NCBI GenBank assembly: GCA_965230525.1
Contig: OZ246008.1
Coordinates: 1,984,001-2,048,000 of the forward strand
Source of the DNA: GCA-002733465 sp965230525
Lineage (GTDB): Bacteria > Pseudomonadota > Gammaproteobacteria > Enterobacterales > Kangiellaceae
Length of the DNA: 64,000 nt
Direction: 5' to 3'
The notes under the pieces were generated by a model, which was given only the letters and a program-made list of their open reading frames with translations, did no database searches and was not told the DNA's origin. The position numbers and the translations under genes were made by a program. Of the stretch, positions 42,985 through 52,641 are shown piece by piece; within the stretch, counting starts at the first letter, position 1, and the number at the start of each line of letters is the position of its first letter.

Positions 42985-44466
42985 ATGGAATCTTCTGACC
43001 TCGATGAATATAAGACTCGCGTTGCTGAATTAGAGCGAGAAAATTTGCAGCTGCAAAAGGAATTAGCTGTTAAGAGTGTTATATCTGAAATCTCTCAAAT
43101 GGAAGTTGAGCAAGATAACCCTAATTGTATTTACGAGCGAATTTTCTTACTCCTAACCGAAATTATGGAGGTCGATAATTTCTATATCGTGTTAGAAGAA
43201 AACAACTTAATCGAAATTCCTTATATAACGGATCAAAATGACTCGATTGATCCAGAACAGCTAAAAGAACAAAACAATCCTAAATTGCGCCACAGTTTAA
43301 CCGGTTATGCGCTCGCAAAAAGAGCCACTGTGGTACTAAATCAATTAGAAATTGAAAAATTAAGTAAAGAAGAAAAAATTGAAGTCATCGGTAGTATCCC
43401 AAAACAATGGCTATTCCTGCCTTTCCATGGCGAAGGTATTCAAGGCGGCATTGTAGTGCAGAGCTACGCAAAAGAAGACAGTTATTCGTTTAATGATATG
43501 TCTATTCTCGCCTATGTAACCATGCATGTCGGCCATTTCTTATCAGCACATAAAGCTCGAACCCAAATAGAAGATCAACTTGCAAAATTGAAAGCTGCAC
43601 AAAATCAATTAGTTCATTCTGAAAAAATGGCATCGGTAGGCCAGTTAGCCGCTGGTGTTGCTCACGAAATGAATAATCCACTAGGCTATGTGAATAGTAA
43701 TCTAAATTCGCTCAAAGAGTATGTGTCGGACTTTAGTGCATTTGCAAAGGATGTTAACTCCCTTACCTCTCAATTCAAAGGCGATGAAGAGCAAGTGCTT
43801 ATCGCCGAAATTCAACAGCAAATAGCAGCGATTAATAAACAACATGATGTCGAATTTATAATCGAAGACACCAGTGAGATCATAAACGAGTGTCTGTTTG
43901 GTATGGACAAAGTGAAAAAAATCATTCAAAGCTTAAAGAACTTCTCTCATGCAGGAGAAGACAAGCGTGAGCTAACGGATATTAATGCGTGTATTAAAGA
44001 AGCCATCATTATTGTTTGGAACGAACTTAAATACCACTGTGAACTCGACACCCATTATGGTGAAATCCCACCAACTTATTGTTTTCCTAATCAATTAAAT
44101 CAAATCTTTATGAATCTATTAATCAATGCGGGGCATGCGATCAAAGAGAAGGGAATTATTCGAGTTGATACTAAATGTGATGAAAAAATGATTTACATCT
44201 CCATTGCTGACAATGGTAGCGGTATAGACGAAGAGCATTTATCACAACTTTTTAATCCGTTTTTTACCACCAAACCGGTAGGGCAGGGGACGGGGCTAGG
44301 GTTATCTATCTCCTATGGCATCATGGAAAATCACGGCGGAAAAATTGAAGTAGAGAGCACCATTGGTGAAGGGACTTGTTTTACTATTCACCTACCCATT
44401 GTTCACGAAGACTTGGAAGCGTCGGATGATTCGGTACTACAGGCCGGACTGGAAGAAGAGGAATGA
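42985..44466 (+). CDS. Soluble sensor histidine kinase (GAF-HisKA-HATPase)
   Basis: 493 residues with AGAAGGGA before the ATG. No membrane segment. A coiled coil (about 5-35) leads into a GAF-like domain (about 45-190; IYERIFLLLTEIMEVDNFYI, NPKLRHSLTGYALAKRATV). A second coiled coil contains EKMASVGQLAAGVAHEMNNP, where His227 is the phosphorylation site; the H-box form is that of HPK4-type kinases. The ATP-binding domain has N (QIFMNLLINAGHAI), G1 (IADNGSGID), F (FNPFFTTK) and G2 (GTGLGLSIS) boxes. Its stop overlaps the start of the Cys-rich gene (ATGA), and a response regulator gene follows, making a three-gene signalling operon. Confidence 0.93.
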   Translation: MESSDLDEYKTRVAELERENLQLQKELAVKSVISEISQMEVEQDNPNCIYERIFLLLTEIMEVDNFYIVLEENNLIEIPYITDQNDSIDPEQLKEQNNPKLRHSLTGYALAKRATVVLNQLEIEKLSKEEKIEVIGSIPKQWLFLPFHGEGIQGGIVVQSYAKEDSYSFNDMSILAYVTMHVGHFLSAHKARTQIEDQLAKLKAAQNQLVHSEKMASVGQLAAGVAHEMNNPLGYVNSNLNSLKEYVSDFSAFAKDVNSLTSQFKGDEEQVLIAEIQQQIAAINKQHDVEFIIEDTSEIINECLFGMDKVKKIIQSLKNFSHAGEDKRELTDINACIKEAIIIVWNELKYHCELDTHYGEIPPTYCFPNQLNQIFMNLLINAGHAIKEKGIIRVDTKCDEKMIYISIADNGSGIDEEHLSQLFNPFFTTKPVGQGTGLGLSISYGIMENHGGKIEVESTIGEGTCFTIHLPIVHEDLEASDDSVLQAGLEEEE

Positions 44467-44906
44467 GTGCGCAATCGCTTTTTGATGATTTAGTGGAATT
44501 AGAGCAAAACTCATTCCCTAAAAAGTGTGAAACCTGTGGCAAGGTTTATGAAAGTGCCGATGATTTTGTGCAAAAAACTGAAGGCATCATGGGGAAAAGT
44601 GGGTTTAAGTCATCCGAAGGTGATGATGGTAACACCATTTTAGAAGTGTTTAGAAACTGCACTTGTGGATCGACGTTGCTCGACTTTTTTGCTGATCGCC
44701 GCGATATGTCTAAAAAGGGCGAATATAGGCGTAAAGCATTCGATAAAGTACTCACCCACTTAATGGAAAACGGAATTGAGCGAGAAGTAGCGCGAACTGA
44801 ATTAATTTACTATATGAAACACAAAGAAAGTAAGCTCTTAGATAGCTTAGGCGTTTTTAAAGCGCGTAAAGCGAGAAAAGCAAAAGAAGCAAAAAATTCT
44901 AATTAA
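44463..44906 (+). CDS. Small Cys-rich protein of the histidine kinase operon
   Basis: 147 residues, no signal peptide. The N-terminal half has KKCETCGKVYESADDFVQKT and, 45 residues on, RNCTCGSTLLDFFADRRD: two short Cys pairs that could form one zinc or iron site. The C-terminal half is helical (KAFDKVLTHLMENGIEREVA, YYMKHKESKLLDSLGVFKAR) and ends in a basic tail. No family was recognised. Overlapping the kinase gene by four bases and placed before its response regulator, it may be a redox- or metal-sensing accessory that tunes the phosphorelay; this is inference only. Confidence 0.75.
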   Translation: MSAQSLFDDLVELEQNSFPKKCETCGKVYESADDFVQKTEGIMGKSGFKSSEGDDGNTILEVFRNCTCGSTLLDFFADRRDMSKKGEYRRKAFDKVLTHLMENGIEREVARTELIYYMKHKESKLLDSLGVFKARKARKAKEAKNSN

Positions 44907-44924
44907 TTTAAAACGAGAATAAAT

Positions 44925-46256
44925 ATGTCGGAAACTGAACAAAAGCAAGCACCACAAGAAGCGCTAGAGAAGCCCGTAAAATTGTTGTGTGTCGATGATG
45001 AGAAAAATATTCTGGTCTCGCTAAAGCGACTCTTTAGAAAATCAGGTTATGAAATATTCTTGGCCGAAAGCGGTGAGGAAGGACTTCAAGTTCTGCGCGA
45101 GAACAAAATTGATATTATTATTTCCGATATGCGAATGCCTCATATGGATGGCGCGGAATTCCTCAGCCTTGCCAAAGATATTCGTAAAAATGTTCCGAGT
45201 ATTCTTTTGACAGGCTTCTCCGATCAAGAGTCAACGATAAGAGCGATTAACGAAGGTAAAATAAGTGGCTATGTCAGCAAGCCTTGGGAAGATAACGACC
45301 TAAAATTAAAAGTTTCATCGCTGTTAAAAATAAGTCATCTCGAAAGAGAAAAAGAAAGACTGTTGCTATTAACGCACAAACAAAATAAACAGCTGCGCGA
45401 CTGGAATAAACAACTTGAACAAAAAGTTAATGATCGAGTAAACGAACTTAAACAAGCAGAAGGAATGCTCGATAAAGCTTACGAAGAATTAGCCAGCAGC
45501 TACGAAGCGGTGATTAAACTATTGTCTCACGCCATTTGCAGTAAAGAACACATGTTGATTCGAGATTACCCAGAGCTCCCAGTGATGGCTCGAGAGCTTG
45601 CCGAAAAAGCTGGTTTGAACGAATACCTGATAAAGCAAATATACTATTCAGGGTTACTATTTGAGCTTGGAAAATTAGCATTGCCAGAATCGCTATTGGA
45701 AACACCGGTAGAGCTTCTTGAGGTAGAAGATCTTGAAAAGCTGATGACATATCCTGAAATTGGCGCGAGTGTATTGGGTGATATCGCAAACTTTAGCGAT
45801 ACTGCGCGAATCATTGAGCATCACTACGAATATCTCGATGGAAGCGGCGCTCCGGATGCTTTAGCAATGGAAGAGATCCCAATCGGATGTAAGGTGCTTG
45901 GCATAGTTAAAGATTATTATCTACTACAGGCCGGAAAGTATGACGGCATTCAACACAAACCAGAGCAAGCTAGGGAGTTCTTAGTCTCGCACAAAGAAAA
46001 GCTTTACGATCCTGAATTGGTCAACTTGTTTATGGATATTGCTAAGTCAAATGAAACGGAGACTAAAGCATTAGATGAGTTAAAGCTGACAACCATGAAA
46101 TTGCAACCTGGCATGATATTAAGTCGAGACTGCTCCAACGGGCAAGGATTGTTATTAATTAATAAAGGTAAGGCATTGACTGAAGAAAGTATTAAGCGAC
46201 TTATCGCTTTTGAGAAAGTCTATGATTTGCCGCTTGACGTTTATATTAAGAATTAA
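44925..46256 (+). CDS. Response regulator with degenerate HD-GYP output
   Basis: 443 residues. REC domain (about 17-135) with LLCVDDEKNILVSLKRLF, phospho-acceptor Asp68 in IIISDMRMPHMDG and Lys in YVSKPWEDND. A long coiled coil (about 140-190) leads to an HD-GYP-like domain (about 195-350). The expected HD pair is replaced (GLLFELGKLALPESLL), while EHHYEYLDGSGAPDAL keeps the HHE-like segment but has GAP for GYP. Such degenerate domains cannot be expected to hydrolyse c-di-GMP and more often bind partners. A C-terminal segment (MKLQPGMILSRDCSNGQGLL, residues about 385-440) resembles the cap found after HD-GYP domains. It is the likely target of the kinase encoded two genes upstream. Confidence 0.88.
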   Translation: MSETEQKQAPQEALEKPVKLLCVDDEKNILVSLKRLFRKSGYEIFLAESGEEGLQVLRENKIDIIISDMRMPHMDGAEFLSLAKDIRKNVPSILLTGFSDQESTIRAINEGKISGYVSKPWEDNDLKLKVSSLLKISHLEREKERLLLLTHKQNKQLRDWNKQLEQKVNDRVNELKQAEGMLDKAYEELASSYEAVIKLLSHAICSKEHMLIRDYPELPVMARELAEKAGLNEYLIKQIYYSGLLFELGKLALPESLLETPVELLEVEDLEKLMTYPEIGASVLGDIANFSDTARIIEHHYEYLDGSGAPDALAMEEIPIGCKVLGIVKDYYLLQAGKYDGIQHKPEQAREFLVSHKEKLYDPELVNLFMDIAKSNETETKALDELKLTTMKLQPGMILSRDCSNGQGLLLINKGKALTEESIKRLIAFEKVYDLPLDVYIKN

Positions 46257-46573
46257 GTGGTAATTGTGCTTGAGTTGGATGGGATTGCGAAGTTTTTATC
46301 TGGCTCTTTGGGATTTTTTGTCTTGGTGTTTTTTTAGCTGTGGGCGCGTTTGTGATTAAGGGCTTTTCAGCCTGCGGAGAGACTTATCCTTGAATTCTGC
46401 TTCCATAAAAAAGTACGACAAGCATGCCCACTCAAAACCAGCTCAACTCAAAACCAGCTCAACTCAAAACCAGCTCAACTCAAAACCAGCTCAACTCAAA
46501 ACCATTCATTATGCGAGCTCTAAAAAGTGCTGCGCTCGAGTTGGTATACTAAACTGCAACTCTAATCCAAGCT
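46257..46573. other. Spacer between convergent genes with a 16-bp repeat
   Basis: 317 bases. The only structure recognised is the tandem repeat at 46431-46504; no terminator hairpin stands out. Confidence 0.5.
46431..46504. repeat. 16-bp tandem repeat, four full copies plus a partial
   Basis: Unit GCTCAACTCAAAACCA, perfect copies at 46441, 46457, 46473 and 46489, preceded by the last ten bases of a unit (46431-46440). Confidence 0.95.
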
Positions 46574-48838
46574 TTAATAAAATTGACTCTCATATTTCTT
46601 AAATGCATCTTCAATATCCTGCACTAGTTCTTTGGACGACCAGGGCTTAGTAATAAATTTATGGATAGAGCTTTTGTTGATTGCATCACGGGCACTTTCA
46701 AATTCAGATTGTCCCGAAAGTATCATTCGTACGCTATAGGGATAGAGTTCTTGTACCAGTTGCAGTAACTCAATGCCATTAGTTTTAGGCATTGATAGGT
46801 CTGAGAGGATGACGCCGACTTCATTTAAAGCCATAATATCCAATGCTTGTTCGGCGTTTTCGGCAGTGAGCACGGTGAAATCCAGCTTTCTAAAAAGTCG
46901 TTTTAAAGATGAAAGGATATTGGCTTCATCATCTACCACTAATAAAGTTCTTTGATAATCTGTGCAACGAACACCCTCTAAATCCATACTGGTGGCTTGC
47001 TCAAGTAGTTCGGTCATTTCACGTTCTGGAAGCGGCTGGCTGAAATAGTAGCCTTGCATTATATCGCAATTGTTTTTCGCCAAAATAGCGAGTTGTTGTT
47101 TGGTTTCGACACCTTCCGCGACTACCTTTAATTTTAGGTTATGAGCAATTGCAATGATGGTCTTTGCAATGGCTTTATCATGTGGGTCATGCGTGATGTC
47201 ATCGACAAAGGACTTATCAATTTTAATTTCATCAATTGGGTATTTCTTTAGATAGTTTAGGTTTGAATAGCCGGTTCCAAAGTCATCAATTGAAATCCTT
47301 ACTCCAACTTGCTTGATTTTATTAAGTACTTCGAGTTGTTCTTGCGCGGTTTCAAGTGCCAAGCTTTCAGTGATTTCTATAGTAATTAACTCGGCTGGGA
47401 CTTTATGTTTCTCCAATGACGATTGTATATGTTCTGCAAGATCGTTTTGCAATAGCTGCTTTACCGAAAGGTTGACGGAAACAGGGTGCAACGGCAAGTT
47501 TTTTGAACGCCAAAACGCGAGTTGCTCACAGGCCTGTTCAATCACCCAATCACCTATGACAAGAATTAAGCCAATTTCTTCGGCAAGAGGTATAAAGTCT
47601 ATCGGAGATATGATCCCTTTTTTAGAATGCTGCCACCGAATTAAAGCTTCCATACCCACCATTTTCCCATTCCGCATATCCATTTGCGGTTGATAGAAAA
47701 GTGCAAAATCCTGATGATCAACGGCATCGCGAAGTTCAGACTCTAGTGCTATGCGATCCTGAATCTCATGTTGCAGTTCTTCGGAGTAGTAATGAAATTT
47801 GCCTTTGCCTTTACGTTTTGCTTGATACATTGCTGAGTCGGCATATTTTAATAACTCGTCTCTTGTTTGAGCGTCATCGGGATAGACACTAAACCCAATA
47901 CTACAACTGACGATATGCTTACGATGTTCAAGTTGAACTGATGAAGACACTTCTGCAAGTATTCTTGCTATCACTTCCAAAGCGGCTTGCTTGTTAATAG
48001 GATCATTAATAATTAGAACAAACTCATCGCCTCCAAGTCTTGCGACAACATCTGATTTTCTGGCGCAATCTTTGAGTCGCCGAGCCACCGTTCTAAGTAA
48101 CTTGTCACCCGCTTTGTGGCCTAATGTATCGTTAATTTTCTTAAAGTCGTCTAAATCGATCAGTACAACCACTAAGGTTTGTTTATTCCGTTTGGCCGTA
48201 TGAAGCAGCAGTTCAAAATGTTCTTCAAAAAAAGCGCGATTTAATAATCCGGTTAACGGGTCCGTTTGAGCATGCTGTTCTAACGCCGCTAACTGTTCTG
48301 TAAGTGATTTATTTTTGCGCACCAAATCAGTAACTTTTAACTCCTGGCTATCAGTCAGTGGAAAGCACACTGTGTTTATAAAACCTTCCATGAGTTTGGT
48401 TAATTCGGATAGCGAGTTATGGACTGACTCTGAACTGAGCGTGGGGTTTTGCTCAGGTTCATAACTTTCAAAACAAAAACCAAGTATTTCTTCGTTGGGA
48501 TTTGAAAGTGGATAAACAGCGAGTTGAAGAGTTTGAGAATGGTTGTTGCTGAAGAGCCATTTTTCAACAATATGAATAATAGGTTCAACTTCAGAAAGGC
48601 CGAGGTTTACGCCAGATATACTCGAAGCTTTCTGCTGATAAAAAAAGTCAAAAATAGTTGATAAGTGCTGGTCTTTAAGCGGCTCCGAGCAGAAATAACC
48701 GGGTTGGCTTTTTTTGTTGCTAGTGCGCAGAATATAGCCACGGTTACCATTATTTGGACTGGGCCAGGAGGTGATTAAATTGGAAAGACAGCGTAAGAAA
48801 TCCTCCGAAATCTCTGCTAGGAAGTATTTAGAGTTCAT
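46574..48838 (-). CDS. GGDEF-EAL protein with C-terminal receiver domain
   Basis: 754 residues, soluble. An unrecognised N-terminal sensory region (about 1-165) and a coiled coil precede a GGDEF domain (about 190-355) with intact RLGGDEFVLI, an EAL domain (about 370-620) with MEALIRWQH, ISIDDFGTGYSNL, EIKIDKSFV and VVAEGVET, and then a REC domain (about 630-750) with LLVVDDEANILSSLKRLFRK, ILSDLSMPKTNG and ITKPWSSKEL. REC at the C-terminus is the reverse of the usual order. This receiver resembles that of the convergent regulator at 44925 (shared SLKRLFRK segment and KPW switch Lys context), so both may answer the same kinase. Confidence 0.92.
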   Translation of the reverse strand: MNSKYFLAEISEDFLRCLSNLITSWPSPNNGNRGYILRTSNKKSQPGYFCSEPLKDQHLSTIFDFFYQQKASSISGVNLGLSEVEPIIHIVEKWLFSNNHSQTLQLAVYPLSNPNEEILGFCFESYEPEQNPTLSSESVHNSLSELTKLMEGFINTVCFPLTDSQELKVTDLVRKNKSLTEQLAALEQHAQTDPLTGLLNRAFFEEHFELLLHTAKRNKQTLVVVLIDLDDFKKINDTLGHKAGDKLLRTVARRLKDCARKSDVVARLGGDEFVLIINDPINKQAALEVIARILAEVSSSVQLEHRKHIVSCSIGFSVYPDDAQTRDELLKYADSAMYQAKRKGKGKFHYYSEELQHEIQDRIALESELRDAVDHQDFALFYQPQMDMRNGKMVGMEALIRWQHSKKGIISPIDFIPLAEEIGLILVIGDWVIEQACEQLAFWRSKNLPLHPVSVNLSVKQLLQNDLAEHIQSSLEKHKVPAELITIEITESLALETAQEQLEVLNKIKQVGVRISIDDFGTGYSNLNYLKKYPIDEIKIDKSFVDDITHDPHDKAIAKTIIAIAHNLKLKVVAEGVETKQQLAILAKNNCDIMQGYYFSQPLPEREMTELLEQATSMDLEGVRCTDYQRTLLVVDDEANILSSLKRLFRKLDFTVLTAENAEQALDIMALNEVGVILSDLSMPKTNGIELLQLVQELYPYSVRMILSGQSEFESARDAINKSSIHKFITKPWSSKELVQDIEDAFKKYESQFY

Positions 48839-49006
48839 TTAAAACGCTCCCAAGTTTAATCACAACGACTACCAAAATAGTAATCATTACCCGCGCAATT
48901 GTTATGTTACTGCGGCCATAATCCATTGTTTAATTGTAGTGCAGAAAACAGACAACTGCAGAGAATATGTGGCGCGGTTTAGACTACTGGAACGAGCCGA
49001 TTTTGG

Positions 49007-50857
49007 TTAATTGCTGGAACTAGGGAGGTTTTCCTCAATATATCGATCGATTAACTCTTCTAGTAAATTGGTTGGCATCGAGCCGCTGCCAATAACCGTT
49101 GAGTGGAATGCTTTAATATCGTAGTTATCCCCCAAGGCTTGCTCTGCACGGTCTCTAAATTCAAGAATTGACAGCATGCCTGTCATGTAAGCAGTGGCTT
49201 GCCCAGGGAATACACTGTAGCGCGCAATTGAGCCGTTGTAGCCCACGTTTTCAAGGTGAAACTGATCGGCTTGAGTGTAACTCCAACCCAAGTCATGAAT
49301 TCCCGTATCGATTACCAACCGAGCCGCTCTCATGGCTTCAAACTGCAGTCGACCGAGGTCGCCATAGGGATCGCCTTGATACCAGCCCAGATCCTTAGCC
49401 AACCTCTCAGCATAAAGTCCCCAACCTTCTACAAACGAAGTAAAATTTATACGGCGTCTAAACTCTGGCAGAGACAGTTCTTGGGCCAAAGCAATTTGTA
49501 AATGATGGCCGGGAACGGCTTCATGATAAGCTAAGGTAGGCATGCGAGTGTAAGCTAGGTTACTACTAGTATTGGCATAAAAAGCGCCAGGCCGACTGCC
49601 ATCATCTGAGCCGCGAATATAAAATCCACCGGTGTCCCCGCCAATCACAATGACTTGCTGTTCTGGAATGGTAGAGAAAACTTCGGGAAGTCGCGTGTAT
49701 GCTTCCGCAATAATATCTTCATAAAAAGCCACAGCATTAGAACCATTAATCGTGCCGCCATCACGATCCACTCTGGTAAAAAGTTGGCCTAGGGATTCGT
49801 TTGTCGGGTAGCCCAGTTGGTCGAAAATAACTCTCATTTCTGCATGTATTCGCGCGAGTTCATCGAGACCGAGTTGGTGTATTTCGGCCGGTGTTTGCTC
49901 ACCCGAGGTATAGTAATTTAAAACAAATTGATAAAACTCATCACCACCTTCGTACTGACCAAAACCAATATTACTTGGAGCATTGCTCAGCAGTTCGGTC
50001 ATTTTATCGGAGAGGCTTTGATATGCAGGTAATACGCGTTGTTCGATAGTTAACCTCAATAGTGCCATGAGTTCAGAGCGGTCTGAGCTTGGCAGTGAAA
50101 GCTGAGAAATTTTCTCTTCAAAGTTGGTGTAATAGGAAGTACTTGAAACGTTAGAGTTTGCCATTGCACGGACTGCATCACGAGAAAAAGTCAGAGTTAT
50201 AGCAGGCTCAATAATTCCCGCTGCTTGTCGCGTTTCTAAAAGAGTTTCAATTTGGTTAAACCGCCGACCGATTTGATTAAGCAGATACAAATATAGGTCT
50301 GCATCTTGTTTGGAATTGATCGGAACGATTTCAGTAAAAAATTGTTCGGTGGCGCCAGGGTAGCCAAAAAAACCAAAACTAGCTGGAAAACTAAAGTTCT
50401 TATAGTTAAACCATTCGATTTGATTTTCCAAATAGGCTTGATAGATATCAAAAGATAATTTGTCGTCGAACGAAAGTACTTCGACATCATAACTGAGTAA
50501 TTTCTGCAAAATTAAAGATTCGATTGCGCTCGTTTGTTCGGCAAACTCATCGGAAATGTTATTGAGTTCATAGGTGCCCAGCGGAGATTGATTAGCGAGG
50601 CCCTCTGAAATTGCCCCTTCAGAATTTCGCTCCTGCAATATTGCGAACGACTCTTCGAAAAACGTTTGAATGGCTAGGCCTTCAAGGCGTTCGTTGACAC
50701 TCGCAAGGAGCGTATCAGTTGGCTGAAGCTGGTAGTTGGCTACTGCGGCTAATTCGAGATCAAATTGCTCCTCATCAGAACTAGAGCCGCCACAGCCTAA
50801 CATTAGAGTCAAAATGACAGCAGATTGAATCAGTGCTAATAGATAGTGCTTTGGCAT
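49007..50857 (-). CDS. DUF885 lipoprotein, putative zinc metallopeptidase
   Basis: 616 residues from the ATG at 50857 (GGGAG six bases upstream; another ATG at 50863 abuts it and is unlikely). Lipoprotein signal MPKHYLLALIQSAVILTLMLGC. The mature protein belongs to DUF885: long helical body with MRVIFDQLGYPTNESLGQLF, IGGDTGGFYIRGSDDGSRPG and the zinc motif YHEAVPGHHLQIALAQE (HExxxGHxxQ), then FVEGWGLYAERLAKDLGWY and FPGQATAYMTGMLSILEFRD. The family is related to bacterial metallocarboxypeptidases/dipeptidases. Likely an envelope peptidase. Monocistronic. Confidence 0.93.
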   Translation of the reverse strand: MPKHYLLALIQSAVILTLMLGCGGSSSDEEQFDLELAAVANYQLQPTDTLLASVNERLEGLAIQTFFEESFAILQERNSEGAISEGLANQSPLGTYELNNISDEFAEQTSAIESLILQKLLSYDVEVLSFDDKLSFDIYQAYLENQIEWFNYKNFSFPASFGFFGYPGATEQFFTEIVPINSKQDADLYLYLLNQIGRRFNQIETLLETRQAAGIIEPAITLTFSRDAVRAMANSNVSSTSYYTNFEEKISQLSLPSSDRSELMALLRLTIEQRVLPAYQSLSDKMTELLSNAPSNIGFGQYEGGDEFYQFVLNYYTSGEQTPAEIHQLGLDELARIHAEMRVIFDQLGYPTNESLGQLFTRVDRDGGTINGSNAVAFYEDIIAEAYTRLPEVFSTIPEQQVIVIGGDTGGFYIRGSDDGSRPGAFYANTSSNLAYTRMPTLAYHEAVPGHHLQIALAQELSLPEFRRRINFTSFVEGWGLYAERLAKDLGWYQGDPYGDLGRLQFEAMRAARLVIDTGIHDLGWSYTQADQFHLENVGYNGSIARYSVFPGQATAYMTGMLSILEFRDRAEQALGDNYDIKAFHSTVIGSGSMPTNLLEELIDRYIEENLPSSSN

Positions 50858-51038
50858 AACCATCTCCCAGTCGCGAGTTCAATAAGGTGACTTAATTATG
50901 CCATGAGTGGTGAAAATTTTCAGCTTGAATTGTTGAGGTCCTTATTGATTGGATATTAATAGCTATTGGTTATATTCATGACAAGGATAAATCAGAAGGT
51001 TATACTGCTCACAGCTTAATTCACTAAACTTGCCACTT

Positions 51039-52406
51039 ATGAACGAACAATCTCTGCGGTCGCTAATTGACCAATTAAAGCCAGTTTTTCAAGATCGACT
51101 AACAACTTCTATTTCTGATCGCGAACATCATGGTCGCGACCCAGGTCATGAAGATTCGCTTGCACCGGATGTTGTGATCTATCCTAACTCTACCGAAGAA
51201 GTAAACAAAATTGTTGCAGCTTGCGCTAGCCTACAAGTGCCAATTATTCCCTATGGTGTTGGCTCGTCATTGGAGCAGCATGTTGCGGCACCAAGTGGTG
51301 GAGTGTGTATCGACTGCTCAAAAATGGATCGTATTATTCAGGTTAACCCAGAAGATATGGATGCTCGAGTTCAGGCAGGCGTCACTCGAGAACAACTTAA
51401 TCAGTACATTCGTGACATGGGATTATTTTTTCCGATCGACCCAGGCGCAAATGCAACCCTTGGTGGAATGTCAGCAACCCGAGCGTCAGGAACCAATGCC
51501 GTTCGCTACGGCACGATGAAGAACAATGTGATTGGTCTCACGGTCGTTACACCTCATGGTGAAGTCATCGAAACAGGGGGGCGCGCTAGGAAATCATCAG
51601 CGGGTTACGACTTGACTTCGGTTTACGTTGGCTCAGAAGGAACCTTAGGAGTGATTACTGAAGTAGCGGTAAAATTAAGCCCCATCCCAGAAAAAATTGC
51701 GGCAGCGGTGGTCTCCTTTGATTCCTTAAAAGATGCAGTGACTACTGTAATCGAGCTGTTGCAATGTGCGGTGCCTATAGCGCGAGTTGAGCTACTCGAT
51801 CAGGTTCAAATGAAAGCGATAAAAATGCACTCTAAGTTAGAATATCCAGAACTGCCCACGCTATTTTTAGAATTTCACGGCGGCCCTGCGGCAGTCCAAG
51901 AACAGATTCAAATGGTGGAGGACATCGCAATAGGAAATTCGGGGCAGTCATTTAATTGGGCGGAACAGCCAGAGGACCGAAGCAAGCTTTGGGCTGCTCG
52001 ACACGAAGCTTACTATGCCAATCGCGGGCTTCAACCAGGCGCTTCGATGATCACTACTGATGTTTGTGTCCCTATTTCAAAACTTCCAGAATGCCTGTTA
52101 GAAACACGAAAAGATATGGATTCCACTGGATTATTAGCGCCTATTATTGGTCATGTGGGTGACGGAAATTTTCATGTCATGATTTTGTTCGAAGAAACTC
52201 AGCGAGAAATCGCCAATCAAGCCAATGAGCGGTTGGTGGCGCGAGCTTTGGCATTGGAAGGTACTTGCACCGGTGAACATGGTATCGGCATCGGTAAACG
52301 ACATTTCTTACTTGCCGAGCATGGTGATTCAGTTGCTGAAATGAAAAAGATAAAGGCTATTTTTGACCCACAGAATATAATGAACCCAGGAAAGATTTTT
52401 CTCTAG
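51039..52406 (+). CDS. FAD-linked oxidase, D-lactate dehydrogenase (cytochrome) type
   Basis: 455 residues from the ATG at 51039 (a TTG at 51030 is also in frame). The N-terminal FAD-binding PCMH domain (about 35-215) has DVVIYPNSTEEVNKIVAACA, PIIPYGVGSSLEQHVAAPSG and DPGANATLGGMSATRASGTNA. The C-terminal FAD-oxidase domain has GHVGDGNFHV, the metal/substrate site, and GTCTGEHGIGIGKR, followed by the DPQNIMNPGKIF end typical of GlcD and LDHD proteins. Close resemblance to D-lactate dehydrogenase (cytochrome) is likely, with other 2-hydroxyacids possible. No partner subunits (GlcE, GlcF) lie nearby, consistent with a single-subunit enzyme. Confidence 0.93.
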   Translation: MNEQSLRSLIDQLKPVFQDRLTTSISDREHHGRDPGHEDSLAPDVVIYPNSTEEVNKIVAACASLQVPIIPYGVGSSLEQHVAAPSGGVCIDCSKMDRIIQVNPEDMDARVQAGVTREQLNQYIRDMGLFFPIDPGANATLGGMSATRASGTNAVRYGTMKNNVIGLTVVTPHGEVIETGGRARKSSAGYDLTSVYVGSEGTLGVITEVAVKLSPIPEKIAAAVVSFDSLKDAVTTVIELLQCAVPIARVELLDQVQMKAIKMHSKLEYPELPTLFLEFHGGPAAVQEQIQMVEDIAIGNSGQSFNWAEQPEDRSKLWAARHEAYYANRGLQPGASMITTDVCVPISKLPECLLETRKDMDSTGLLAPIIGHVGDGNFHVMILFEETQREIANQANERLVARALALEGTCTGEHGIGIGKRHFLLAEHGDSVAEMKKIKAIFDPQNIMNPGKIFL

Positions 52407-52419
52407 GTCTCTAGGGGTT

Positions 52420-52489
<70 letters not shown>

Positions 52490-52570
52490 GTGTGGAGCGA
52501 CCTTAAAAAAGTAGACACCTTATTTTAAGCGGTAAGGTGCAATAAAGGACTTAACAAAAACGCCAGTTAA

Positions 52571-52606
52571 AAAAATAGCGGAACAATTAATTGCTCCGCT
52601 ATTTTT
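52571..52606. terminator. Bidirectional terminator between convergent genes
   Basis: 12-bp stem AAAAATAGCGGA / TCCGCTATTTTT, closed further by inner pairs (GGAACAATTAATTGCTCC). A-rich on the left and T-rich on the right, so it can serve both the oxidase gene and the PstS-like gene. Confidence 0.88.
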
Positions 52607-52641
52607 ATGAAAGCTCTAGGCTTTCAGCAAGTCAAAGTTGC

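Noticed and set aside
46390..46602. Plus-strand frame with KPAQLKTSST-like repeats
   Set aside because: It is a translation of the 16-bp tandem repeat in an intergenic spacer, with no ribosome binding site.
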